From NCBI RefSeq assembly GCF_014204795.1, contig NZ_JACHMB010000001.1, positions 9,188,501 to 9,252,500 on the forward strand: 64,000 bases of DNA, written 5' to 3'. Position 1 is the stretch's first letter, and each line of letters starts with the position of its first letter. The notes beneath the pieces are model-generated. The model searched no databases, was not told the DNA's origin, and saw only the letters and a program-made list of their open reading frames with translations. This document shows positions 1 through 7,490 of this stretch, piece by piece. The stretch is from Nonomuraea jabiensis. GTDB lineage: Bacteria > Actinomycetota > Actinomycetes > Streptosporangiales > Streptosporangiaceae. The translations under genes and the position numbers were made by a program.

Positions 1-1
1 G

Positions 2-610
2 GCGACGGTCGACGACTTCCGTCGCGCGGCGGCGGCCGCCGTCGCGGCGGGCGCCGACGGCGTGGAGATCCACGGCGCCAACGGCTACCTGGTGCACCAG
101 TTCCTGTCCGACAACACCAACCAGCGCACCGACCGCTACGGCGGCTCCCTCGACAACCGCATCCGCTTCGCCGTCGAGGTCGCCGCCGCCGTGTCCGGCG
201 AGATCGGCGCGGAGCGCACCGGTCTGCGCATTTCCCCCGGCAACCCCTACAACGACATCGCCGAGTCCGACACCGCGGAGCTGTATCCGGCGCTCCTGGA
301 CGCGCTGCGCCCGCTGAACCTGGCCTACCTCCACGTGATGCACACGGGCGAGGAGGCTCTGCTGGAAACCCTGCGCGCGCAGTGGCCGGCCACGCTGATC
401 CTCAACCGGGGCGGCACCGACCTGCCCACCCGCGCCAAGGACATCGACAACGGTACGGCCGACCTCGTCTCCGTCGGCACCCTCGCGCTGGCCAACCCGG
501 ACCTGGTCGAGCGGCTCCGCGCCGGCGCGAAGCTGAACACCCCCGACCCGGCCACCTTCTACGGCGGCGGAGCGGCCGGCTACACCGACTACCCCACCTA
601 CACGGCTTAA
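2..610 (+). CDS. Old yellow enzyme family alkene reductase (5' truncated by window edge)
   Basis: This is the C-terminal half of an FMN-dependent ene-reductase of the NADH:flavin oxidoreductase/OYE family, which reduces activated C=C bonds with NAD(P)H in the cytoplasm. The open frame runs from the first bases of the window, so the gene starts upstream. The active-site block HGANGYLVHQF carries the His/Asn pair that binds the substrate carbonyl and the Tyr proton donor. It is followed by the family signature SDNTNQRTDRYGGS, an FMN-binding strand (LRISPGNPYND) and the usual C-terminal TFYGG...GYTDYPTY. A MarR gene follows after 11 bp and an SDR gene after that, suggesting a stress- or quinone-responsive redox operon. 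A second, complete OYE lies at 17597-18685. Family is certain; the substrate is not known. Confidence 0.93.
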   Translation, partial: ATVDDFRRAAAAAVAAGADGVEIHGANGYLVHQFLSDNTNQRTDRYGGSLDNRIRFAVEVAAAVSGEIGAERTGLRISPGNPYNDIAESDTAELYPALLDALRPLNLAYLHVMHTGEEALLETLRAQWPATLILNRGGTDLPTRAKDIDNGTADLVSVGTLALANPDLVERLRAGAKLNTPDPATFYGGGAAGYTDYPTYTA

Positions 611-621
611 GGTACCGAACC

Positions 622-1089
622 ATGCCCCACATCCCCACGACGGCCGGCAAAGGGCCGCTGAGCTACGCGATCTTCCTGCTCGCCCGCGCCCACCGCGCCC
701 ACGCCGCCGCCCTGCTTCGCGCGATGGACCTGCATCCCGGACAGGAACTGCTGCTGATGCAGCTCTTCGACCGGGACGGCCAGACCCAGTCCGAACTGCT
801 CGAAAGCGTCGGCCTGGACCACTCCACCGTCTCCAAGTCCCTGCGCCGGATGCAGGACGCCGGCCTGCTCGTCCGCGAGCCGGCCGCACATGACCGGCGC
901 GTCCTGGTGGTCCACCTCACCGACAAGGGCCGTGCCATGCGCGAACCCATCGCAGCCCTGTGGCAGACCCTGGAGGAGACCTCCGCGCGGACCCTGTCGG
1001 AGCAGCAGGCGGAGTCCTTCATCGACACCGCCCACGCCATCACCGAGACGCTCACCAGCCGCGCGCTTCCGCCAGAAGAATCCGAGTAA
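622..1089 (+). CDS. MarR-family transcriptional regulator
   Basis: A 155-residue winged-helix regulator of the MarR family, usually a dimeric repressor released by phenolic or oxidizing ligands. The reading frame stays open upstream into the OYE gene, but the ATG at 622 gives a normal MarR length. Residues about 45-70 (QTQSELLESVGLDHSTVSKS) form the recognition helix-turn-helix, and the wing contains DRRVLVVHLTDKG. It is 11 bp downstream of the OYE gene and upstream of an NmrA-like SDR, so it probably controls this redox cluster. No operator can be assigned because the promoter lies outside the window. Confidence 0.9.
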   Translation: MPHIPTTAGKGPLSYAIFLLARAHRAHAAALLRAMDLHPGQELLLMQLFDRDGQTQSELLESVGLDHSTVSKSLRRMQDAGLLVREPAAHDRRVLVVHLTDKGRAMREPIAALWQTLEETSARTLSEQQAESFIDTAHAITETLTSRALPPEESE

Positions 1090-1212
1090 CGCGCCGGTGC
1101 GGCCGACCGTCCGCACATCGAGAACGGCCGCATCACCCCGTCCCATCCGCCTGCGGACGACCGGCCTCGGAACCAAGCCCCTCGCTCCTGACCTGATGGA
1201 AAGTGACAACCC

Positions 1213-2133
1213 ATGACTGCCACCGACTCCACCACCCTCCCGGTCCTCGTCGTCGGGGCGACCGGCTCTCTCGGGGGCAAGGTCGTCGACGAACTACTCA
1301 AGCGCGGCAAGAACGTCCGTGCCCTGGTCCGGCCGACCACCGACGCGAGCAGGCCCGAAAGCCGGGGCGTGGAGATCGCCCGCGGCGACATGCTCGACCT
1401 CGACTCGCTCGTCGCCGCCATGAACGGCGCCGATGCCGTCATCACCACCGCCGCCGGCTACACCCGCGGCGGCAAGAACGCGCACGACATCGACACCGTC
1501 GGCAACGCCAACCTCGCCGAGGCCGCCCACCGCACCGGCATCCGACGGTTCGTCCTGACCAGCATCCTCACCAGCGACCGGACGCCCGATGTCCCACACT
1601 TCTGGCACAAGAAGCTCGCCGAGGACAAACTCGAACAGCTCGGCGTCCCGTTCCTCGCACTGCGGCCGGGGGCGTTCCTCGACCAGATCGCGAGCATGGC
1701 GGGCGACCCGATCGACAAGGGCCGCCTGATCTGGATCGGCAAGACCACCGTCCCGCTGACCTTCGTCCACACCTCCGATCTCGCGACGTACCTGGCAGCC
1801 GCAGTCGACGCCGAGGCCGACGACGGTGAGCGCATCGACATCGGCTGGGACCGCCCGGTCAGCATGCGCGAGATAGCCGACCTGATGGGCAGCAGGGCCG
1901 GAAAGAAGATCAAGGTGTGGGCCGTCCCGTCCGCCGTCGCCCGCGCCGCGGGAGCCGTCGCCGGCCGCTTCATGCCCCTGATCAAGGACATGGCCGCGAT
2001 GTTCAGCTGGTTCGACACCGGCCGCTACGTCGCCGACCCCCGCCGCCAAGAGCAGCTGTTCGGCCCCGTCCCCACGGCCGAAGAGGCCCTCGCCCGCTAC
2101 AGCGACGAGCTGGACACCGCACAGCACCGGTGA
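1213..2133 (+). CDS. NAD(P)-binding SDR / NmrA-like protein
   Basis: A 306-residue atypical short-chain dehydrogenase of the NmrA/HSCARG type. The N-terminal dinucleotide-binding motif is VLVVGATGSLGGKV (GxxGxxG). It is followed by VRALVRPTTD, where the arginines suggest NADP preference, and by VEIARGDMLDLDSL, a typical adenine-contact segment. The later part (FLALRPGAFLDQI, RIDIGWDRPVSMREIADLM) matches the substrate half of NmrA-like proteins acting on quinones or sensing redox state. There is no clear classical YxxxK catalytic pair. It follows the MarR gene in the same direction after 123 bp, with GGAAAG before the ATG. The role is inferred to be oxidoreductase or redox sensor. Confidence 0.85.
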   Translation: MTATDSTTLPVLVVGATGSLGGKVVDELLKRGKNVRALVRPTTDASRPESRGVEIARGDMLDLDSLVAAMNGADAVITTAAGYTRGGKNAHDIDTVGNANLAEAAHRTGIRRFVLTSILTSDRTPDVPHFWHKKLAEDKLEQLGVPFLALRPGAFLDQIASMAGDPIDKGRLIWIGKTTVPLTFVHTSDLATYLAAAVDAEADDGERIDIGWDRPVSMREIADLMGSRAGKKIKVWAVPSAVARAAGAVAGRFMPLIKDMAAMFSWFDTGRYVADPRRQEQLFGPVPTAEEALARYSDELDTAQHR

Positions 2134-2320
2134 CAGGCCCGCGCCCCGGCGCCCTGACCAGGACAACTCAGGCTGCCCTACCGAATCCGATGGCCTGCAA
2201 GTCCTGCGAGTCTGCGCGCTGGCCCCCCAATAGGGCTGACGGCCGCGTGATCGTGGCGGCGTTCCGGAAGGGGATCCTCAACCGCAACACCCGCCAGCCG
2301 AGACAGCGCCCCAGGTCGAG

Positions 2321-2365
2321 GTGTTCCGTATAGCTGTTCCGGTGAAGGGCCCCTATCCGGAACAC
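2321..2365. repeat. Inverted repeat upstream of a resolvase remnant (candidate recombination site)
   Basis: GTGTTCCGTATAG (2321-2333) and CTATCCGGAACAC (2353-2365) form 13-bp arms with one mismatch around a 19-bp spacer. The repeat ends just before the resolvase-like pseudogene. Serine recombinases bind this kind of dyad (res/crossover subsites), so a recombination or regulatory site is plausible; the function is inference. Confidence 0.5.
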
Positions 2366-2373
2366 TTGAGCGC

Positions 2374-2760
2374 GTGCACGGCGGGTTCTCCGGCACCACC
2401 CGGCGCAACCGCTCCGGCCTCGACCAGGCCCTCGCCGCCGTGTGGGACGGCAGCGTCTTCACCGTGACCAAGTTCGACCGCTTCGCCCGCAACATGACCG
2501 AGGCGACCCGATCCTCACCGACCTGTCCGGTCGCGGTGTGCTATTCGGACTGGGCGCATCCGTCCACGACTGGAACGACCCGTTCGGGCGGCTGTTCCTG
2601 CAGACCCTCGCCATGGTCGCCGAGTTCGAGGCCGACCTCGGGCACCTGCGCACTCGCGGGGGCATTATCCCTGGCCGACCTGGCCACCGAGTACAGCGTC
2701 GGACGCTCCACCATCCACCGCATCATCCACAGGCCAGAGACGCCGGGTAGGGCGATCACA
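2374..2760 (+). pseudogene. Serine resolvase/invertase remnant (N-terminus missing, frameshifted)
   Basis: Three frames together give a serine recombinase. Frame one has HGGFSGTTRRNRSGLDQAL...VTKFDRFARNMTEA, matching the resolvase region after the catalytic domain start. A second frame has LSGRGVLFGLGAS...FLQTLAMVAEFEADL, the long E-helix segment. The first frame then resumes with LADLATEYSVGRSTIHRIIH, the C-terminal HTH. The N-terminal strand carrying the catalytic Ser is absent, so this cannot be active. The HTH stretch 2668-2718 is identical over 51 bp to 21789-21839, showing that both derive from the same element. Confidence 0.8.
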
Positions 2761-2779
2761 CATCGAGGTCGGGCGTCGC

Positions 2780-3112
2780 ACTTCGTTAACCCCGATCATC
2801 GTCTGGCAGACCCGCACCGTGCGGCTCCTACCGAAGCTGCTCGCCGGCCGCAGCAGGGGACCGCTGTTCCTCACTGAGCGGCGCGCCCGCGTCGCTCTCG
2901 CCGTCGGCGACCTCGACCCGGTCACCGACGGCGCAGCATCTCGCCGACCAGGGCTACCGGTACCGGTCGCCGCGGTGGCAGCGGCAGGCCCGCGCCACCA
3001 AGCTCCACACCAGCAGCAAACGGCGAAACCAGCACAAGGACACGCTCGACCCGCGCCGGCTCGGGCTGGTCTCGTTCGAGTACATCCCTCCAGCGCCCGC
3101 GCGGCGGGTCAG
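2780..3112 (+). pseudogene. Recombinase/integrase-like fragments
   Basis: The frame around 2819-2930 reads TRTVRLLPKLLAGRSRGPLFLTERRARVA, which resembles the central block of actinobacterial tyrosine integrases (the segment before the HxLRH box). It breaks off after about 40 residues. The following frame (about 2928-3112) ends with RRLGLVSFEYIPPAPARRVR and is not recognised. I see no complete gene here. The stretch is read as scrap DNA continuous with the upstream resolvase remnant. Confidence 0.4.
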
Positions 3113-3411
3113 GTGAGTTTGTCGCGCAGGCTTGCCAGCGCCTCGTCCGGGTGTCGCCGACGCCGACCGTGCCGCCGTGTTTCTTCCACGAGCCGTACGC
3201 CACGTCACTGGCGAAGGCGTCCTGCGGGACATCCTGCCAGCTCCCACCTCGGCGTTTCCTCGCGCCGCGATTCCTCCGCCTCAGGGAGGATCTCATGCAG
3301 TGGAAACAGCCGTGCTTTGGAGTGCCGCTTATCCCGCGAAGGGATCGAGGAATAAGCGGCTTCCAGCGAGCAGAAAGGCACTTTCTGGCGTGTCCAGCGC
3401 CTTCAGGTTCG
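3113..3411. other. Intergenic stretch with a hairpin, no convincing gene
   Basis: On the minus strand a short frame reads SDVAYGSWKKHGGTVGVGD and, after a frame change, DEALASLRDKLT followed by a stop near 3114. It looks like the end of a decayed small gene I do not recognise. A perfect 9-bp inverted repeat, GCCGCTTAT (3324-3332) and ATAAGCGGC (3352-3360), lies inside with a 19-bp loop. It could be a terminator for the minus-strand gene at 3412-3864 or an element end. Confidence 0.35.
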
Positions 3412-3864
3412 TCAGCCTGACTGCTCAGTCTGAAGATCGAGTCCAGAATCGGCGCTCCGTGTCGCACCTGCGCAGCCGGGATCGGTGGACAGCAATGCCT
3501 TCACATCGTAACTACCCGATTCGAACCAGACGTGCCTGTTCCCTTTGAGGACAACGGGGTCCGTCAGACCCTCCGGAGGTGGGGGGTTTTGCTCAGTCCC
3601 CCAGAGCCAGCCGCGGATTCTTACGCAGTACCCCGGCCCGACCCAGATGCCCGCAGTGCTTGGGTAGCCCGAAAAGCGCCCCCCTGGCATCAGGGCATCG
3701 TATTTACCATCGATAGCGTAATTACCGTCCCTGTACTGGACGGCGCCGATGCCGACCGTGCCTGTATTGCGAACCTCTGTTGCATCGGCGTGCGCTGCGG
3801 ACGGGGTCAGGGTCAGGAGTCCTGCGGTCAGGGCAATCGCGGATGCCCAGGTCGTTTTCTTCAT
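3412..3864 (-). CDS. Small secreted protein of unknown function
   Basis: A 150-residue protein with a clear Sec signal peptide: Lys-Lys near the start, a hydrophobic core (SAIALTAGLLTLTP) and a likely SAAHA cleavage site at about residue 26. The mature part has two widely spaced cysteines (GPGYCVRIRG and STDPGCAGAT) that could form one disulfide, a pattern of small extracellular actinobacterial proteins. The ATG is preceded by AGAGGGAC. It has no same-strand partner and sits alone between mobile-DNA fragments. A second, unrelated small secreted protein with the same layout is at 24149-24451. No known domain was recognised. Confidence 0.75.
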   Translation of the reverse strand: MKKTTWASAIALTAGLLTLTPSAAHADATEVRNTGTVGIGAVQYRDGNYAIDGKYDALMPGGRFSGYPSTAGIWVGPGYCVRIRGWLWGTEQNPPPPEGLTDPVVLKGNRHVWFESGSYDVKALLSTDPGCAGATRSADSGLDLQTEQSG

Positions 3865-4137
3865 TGTCCCTCTCTCGTGCCTGCGATTTTCTGCTGGGTC
3901 TACGCGTGTTCTTCTGTTGAAGAGCGGCTGTTGCGAGAAAGGTAGCCCTTTCGCTCTTCTGGCAGCCAGGGCGATAACCGGACGTTTTGGGGACTTTTCC
4001 GCTCATCGGGGGGTGGACGACGAAACAGTCACACAAGGCAGGTGAGTGGTCGCTGCGTGCGCGGCCATCACGGCAAGCATCCGCACGATGCGTGCCCGGT
4101 ACGGCAACCGGGCGGCAACAGGGACGGAGAACTGATC

Positions 4138-4476
4138 ATGGCTGTGGACATTCGCCAGTACGAGCCCATCGACACCGTCGTGGAGGTGGTCGAGGTGAAC
4201 GGGCACGACATCGAGGACATCGTCGCCTGGATCAACGCCGAGTCGAAGCTGAAGGGCATCGTCGGCCAGACCGCGCTGCGCGGCCGGTCGGCCGAGTACG
4301 TGGAGATCCAGACGCCGGAGGGGGCGCTGCGCGCCTGGCTGGGCGACTACATCGTGCACGACGGCAAGGGTGCGTTCTGGAAGGCGGCCCGGTCCATCTT
4401 CCCGCGCATGTACACGCCCGCCGCCGCCGGCGCCGTCGCTGACGCGGCCGAGGACGAGGGCGGCGAGGGGGAGTAG
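4138..4476 (+). CDS. Small phage-like protein
   Basis: A 112-residue acidic protein. An in-frame upstream start exists, but the ATG at 4138 has GGAGA seven bases before it. The C-terminal part reads LRAWLGDYIVHDGKGAFW...IFPRMYT, which resembles the G-D-(Y/W)-(I/V) segment of small phage and prophage proteins in which a GDWVI...F..C box precedes a PDIF..TY tail. Its stop TAG shares one base with the GTG of the next gene, so the two are translationally coupled. I infer a prophage origin; function is unknown. Confidence 0.6.
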   Translation: MAVDIRQYEPIDTVVEVVEVNGHDIEDIVAWINAESKLKGIVGQTALRGRSAEYVEIQTPEGALRAWLGDYIVHDGKGAFWKAARSIFPRMYTPAAAGAVADAAEDEGGEGE

Positions 4477-4733
4477 TGCGGATCCAGGTGCTGCGGTTGC
4501 CGCTGTACGAGCTGGCGGGCGTCTCGGAGGAGCCGTTCGCGCTCATCGTGGACCAGGCCGCGCCGGAGGGGGACGGCTGGTCGATGCCGTCGCTGGCGGT
4601 GTTCGCCGAGCAGGTCGGCGCCCGCGGCGTGTGGGTGACCCCGGCGACGGTGGAGGTGGTGGACCAGTTCCCGCCCGAGATCGTGGATCACGTGCCGATC
4701 GGCGACCTGGCCGAGGCCGTGGACGGCCATTAG
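4476..4733 (+). CDS. Hypothetical protein in prophage-like operon
   Basis: An 85-residue protein that starts with GTG overlapping the previous stop codon. It is rich in Val, Pro and acidic residues (VTPATVEVVDQFPPEIVDHV) and has no transmembrane segment or recognised motif. Its position between a phage-like gene and an HTH/membrane gene suggests it belongs to the same small unit. No function can be assigned. Confidence 0.55.
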   Translation: MRIQVLRLPLYELAGVSEEPFALIVDQAAPEGDGWSMPSLAVFAEQVGARGVWVTPATVEVVDQFPPEIVDHVPIGDLAEAVDGH

Positions 4734-4779
4734 TCGTTGGCGGAACCGACAACCAGCGTCCGGAAGGAGGCGTGCCCGG

Positions 4780-5424
4780 GTGGCCGACGACAGGCGCAAG
4801 CTCGAACTCGCCCAACGGCGCTCACAGGCGCTCCAGATGCGGATCGCCGGAGTGTCGCCGACGCTGATCGCCGAGCGGCTGGGCTACAACAGCCCGCAGG
4901 CCGCGTCCGGCGACGTCACCGCAGCGCTGAAGCGGGCCGCGAAGGTGGAGGGCCTGGCGGCTGAGCATCTGCTCGCGTTCATGGTCACGATCCCGGCCCT
5001 CGGCCTCACCGAGACCGCCGCGGGCTATGTGTCCACGATCGGCTCCGGCGTGCTCGCGCTCATCGTCGCCTTGCAGACCCGGCCGTGGGTCATCTCGACC
5101 CTGACCGGCGCCGTGTCCACGATCCTGACAGGCCTCTCGCACTTCTGGCTGGTCCTCACCCCGGCGCAGACGGCGGCGTTCATCCTGCCGCTGCCGGCGG
5201 TGCTCGGCCTGGTCCTGCGTGGCCAGGTGTCGCCGAAGTCCGGGCCGGTCGCGCACGTGGTCGTCGTGGAGGAAAGCTGCCGTGACCGTGTACCCCTTCT
5301 CCTGCGCTGCGGCGTCCCCCGAGGTTCTCACGGCGACGAAGACCTTCACCGAGGACGAGTCGCGGCTGATGCGCAGCCAGCTCCCCCTGAGGCTGGGCAC
5401 AGGCTGGCGGTGGGGCCATATTGA
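4780..5424 (+). CDS. HTH-membrane hybrid protein, prophage-like
   Basis: The start is a GTG with GGAAGGAGG nine bases upstream. Residues 1-55 are charged and hold an HTH of the type found at the front of phage terminase small subunits (MRIAGVSPTLIAERLGYNSPQAAS). From about residue 65 the protein turns hydrophobic, with two or three membrane segments (LALIVALQ, LVLTPAQTAAFILPLPAVLGLVLRG). It then reads RGQVSPK, close to the RSQVTP tail of actinophage membrane proteins. The last 47 residues lie over the next gene in another frame and look random. A frameshift near 5270 that moves the true stop to TGA at 5283-5285 is likely. The gene may be a fusion caused by an internal deletion of a prophage. 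Confidence 0.5.
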   Translation: MADDRRKLELAQRRSQALQMRIAGVSPTLIAERLGYNSPQAASGDVTAALKRAAKVEGLAAEHLLAFMVTIPALGLTETAAGYVSTIGSGVLALIVALQTRPWVISTLTGAVSTILTGLSHFWLVLTPAQTAAFILPLPAVLGLVLRGQVSPKSGPVAHVVVVEESCRDRVPLLLRCGVPRGSHGDEDLHRGRVAADAQPAPPEAGHRLAVGPY

Positions 5425-5596
5425 GTACATCGTCCCAGCCGCCAAGCATGACCGGCTGGTGTGGCTGGCCGCGATCGTGCCGCCCCTCTCCGACGATCCG
5501 CCTGCGCTCGCAGTCACCGAGCAGGTGCCAGTCGATCTGCTGAACCCTCTGCCGCCTCGCACGGTCGTGGTGGCCAACGAGACGACGTTCCCGTAG
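5282..5596 (+). CDS. Hypothetical protein, last gene of prophage-like unit
   Basis: A 104-residue protein. The GTG at 5282 has GAGGAAAG six bases upstream. The sequence is aromatic and Pro-rich (LGTGWRWGHIEYIVPAAKHDRLVWLAAIVPP) without signal peptide or membrane helix. It overlaps the tail of the preceding gene by 143 bp in another frame, which is too long for a normal overlap and points to a shifted end of that gene. I do not recognise the family. Confidence 0.5.
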   Translation: MTVYPFSCAAASPEVLTATKTFTEDESRLMRSQLPLRLGTGWRWGHIEYIVPAAKHDRLVWLAAIVPPLSDDPPALAVTEQVPVDLLNPLPPRTVVVANETTFP

Positions 5597-6073
5597 CCGC
5601 TCGGGAAGCCTGCCGCCGTTCCGGTGCCTCAGCCGTTCGTGTTCGGTCTCGCGGTCCGCAGCGAAACCCCAGTGTAGTGATCAGTTAGGTTGTTTCACGG
5701 GACAGACCGAGCCCCGTTCACCTCGCATGGCGCATTCGAGGGGTCGCAACACAGGTGATCGGTTGCTGGCGGCAGTCAGCATAGCGAGATGGTTTTCGCT
5801 GAGCGTCCTTCCGGGGTCGCCCAGTCCGCCCCCGGGAAGAACGCCCGCCACTCAGCGTCACGGTTCTCGTGACCGGATGCGCAGAGGGTGCTCCATGCCC
5901 GGATTCTCTTCACAGCCCGGACGCCACGTGACGCAGCACCCTTCGCAGATTTCGATCTCGTTGCCGTGTGTGTCCGTCCACACGTAAGCAGCAAGGGAAC
6001 TTCAGCCCCGTTGTCGTCGGGATCGCGCCAGTTCTGAAGGTCTATCGTTCTCCTCGATCGTCTGACATCGCCG
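5597..6073. other. Intergenic stretch with a short decayed frame
   Basis: No complete gene is visible. On the minus strand, 5857-5993 reads AYVWTDTHGNEIEICEGC, then a Cys/Trp-rich stretch ending PLRIRSREP and a stop. This looks like the end of a small phage-type gene whose start is lost. No tRNA or attachment duplication was found next to the integrase gene that follows. Confidence 0.35.
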
Positions 6074-7170
6074 ATGAAGACGAGGAGGCGTGGGTTGAGC
6101 CTGTCCGTCGTGCGAGACCTCCGTGAGGCGCGTGCCCCGGTCGGCCCTGAAGAGCTGGTTGAGTTCGAGACCGACGTGCTGGCCGGGTTCGTGCTCGCGC
6201 GCGCGGCTGCCGGCCTGTCAGACACCACGATCAGCTCTGAGGTGATCCACATCGAGCAGGTCCGGGCCTGGCTCGGCCGGCCGTTGTGGTCGATGGAACC
6301 GGCCGACGCCGACGCCTACTTCGGCCAGGTACTACGCGGTGCGGCCAAGGGCACCCGCCTGTCGCGGGCCCAGGCGATCAAGACCTACTTCTTGTTCTTG
6401 GAGCTACGACACAAGATCGAGATCCATCAGCTGACCGGGCACGTGGTGGAGTGCCCGATCGATGAGATGAACCGGCCGCGCGGACAGAAGGACGCGGCGC
6501 TGCGGATCCCGCCCGGTGCCGAGCAGATCACCCGCCTGTTCGCCGGCTGGCGCGCAGAGCTTGCCACCTGTCGCAAGTTCGCCCCCACAGCCCGCAACTA
6601 CACCGCGGCCCGGCTGATGGCCGAGGTCGGCCTGCGGGTGAACGAGGCTCGCAGCCTGGACCTGGCCGACGTCAAATGGGAGCTGGGCAGGTTCGGCAAA
6701 CTCCACGTTCGCCTCGGCAAGGGCGCCCGCGGCTCCGGCCCGCGCGAGCGGATGGTTCCGCTGATCAACGATGCCGGCCGGACGCTGCGCTGGTTCGTCG
6801 AGGACGTCTGGGCCATTTCGGCGACGACCACACCCGTCACGGCGTCCCGCTCCTGCCCTCCGAGCGCAAGAACGCCGACGGCAGCGCCGCCCGGGTCGGC
6901 ACCGAAGCGTTGCGCGCCGCGCTGGCCGAAGCCGCCGCCCGGCACCTGCCGGACTGGAAAGAGAAGCTGACACCGCACGTTCTGCGGCACTTTTGCGCCA
7001 GCCAGCTCTACTTCGCCGGCATGGACTTGATCGCCATCCAGGAGACCCTCGGCCACGCGTGGGTGGCCACCACGATGAAGTACATCCACGTCCATCGCAC
7101 GCACGTCGAAGAGGCCTGGCTCGCCGGACAGCAACGGGCCGCCGACCGGCTGAAGGGATTGATCCCATGA
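6074..7170 (+). pseudogene. Tyrosine recombinase/integrase with one frameshift
   Basis: Joined over two frames this is a full-length (about 365-residue) tyrosine recombinase. The N-terminal SAM-like DNA-binding domain includes LSRAQAIKTYFLFLELRHK. The catalytic domain has the first Arg in EVGLRVNEARSLDLADV, the HxxR box in LTPHVLRHFCASQLYF, the LGHAW box and the Tyr nucleophile in TTMKYIHVHRTH. The frame breaks at about 6812 at GTCTGGGCC. Adding one G (TGGGGCC) restores VWGHFGDDHTRHG. The gene ends with ATGA overlapping the XRE gene, so it heads a three-gene mobile module. Either a real frameshift or a homopolymer error is possible. Confidence 0.85.
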
Positions 7171-7490
7171 AGTGGAACCTGCGCCTGGCCGCTGCCAACC
7201 GCGGCATCTGGAAGGCCAGCGAGCTGCAGCGTCTGCTTGCCGAACGCGGCATGGTGATCAGCGCCGGGAAGATGTCCGGCCTGTGGTCGGGCCATCCGGC
7301 CAGCGTCAAGCTGGAGGACCTGGACGTCATCTGCGCCGTGCTCGGTTGCGGCATCACAGAGCTGCTGATCCCAGAACCGGAGCTCGTGCCCGCTCCTGCC
7401 GACAGCGGCCAGGCCCGCATCACAGCCGTCGGCCAGACACCCGTGGTGACACCCAAGCGGCGGGACGGACGGTCGCTGCCACCCGCCTGA
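7167..7490 (+). CDS. XRE/Cro-type small HTH protein of the recombinase module
   Basis: A 107-residue protein with a Cro/C1-like HTH at about residues 10-65 (GIWKASELQRLLAERGMVISAGKMSGLWSG, then LDVICAVLGCGITELL). The ATG overlaps the integrase stop (ATGA) and its own stop overlaps the ATG of the third gene (TGATG), so the three are one translationally coupled unit. In such integrase-type transposons the middle gene often encodes a small DNA-binding accessory protein, comparable in position to TnpC of Tn554-type elements. That comparison is inference. It is the only unbroken gene of the three. Confidence 0.8.
   Translation: MKWNLRLAAANRGIWKASELQRLLAERGMVISAGKMSGLWSGHPASVKLEDLDVICAVLGCGITELLIPEPELVPAPADSGQARITAVGQTPVVTPKRRDGRSLPPA

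Noticed and set aside
6000..6073. tRNA gene or attachment site next to the integrase
   Set aside because: No cloverleaf-compatible sequence and no direct duplication was found around the integrase module.
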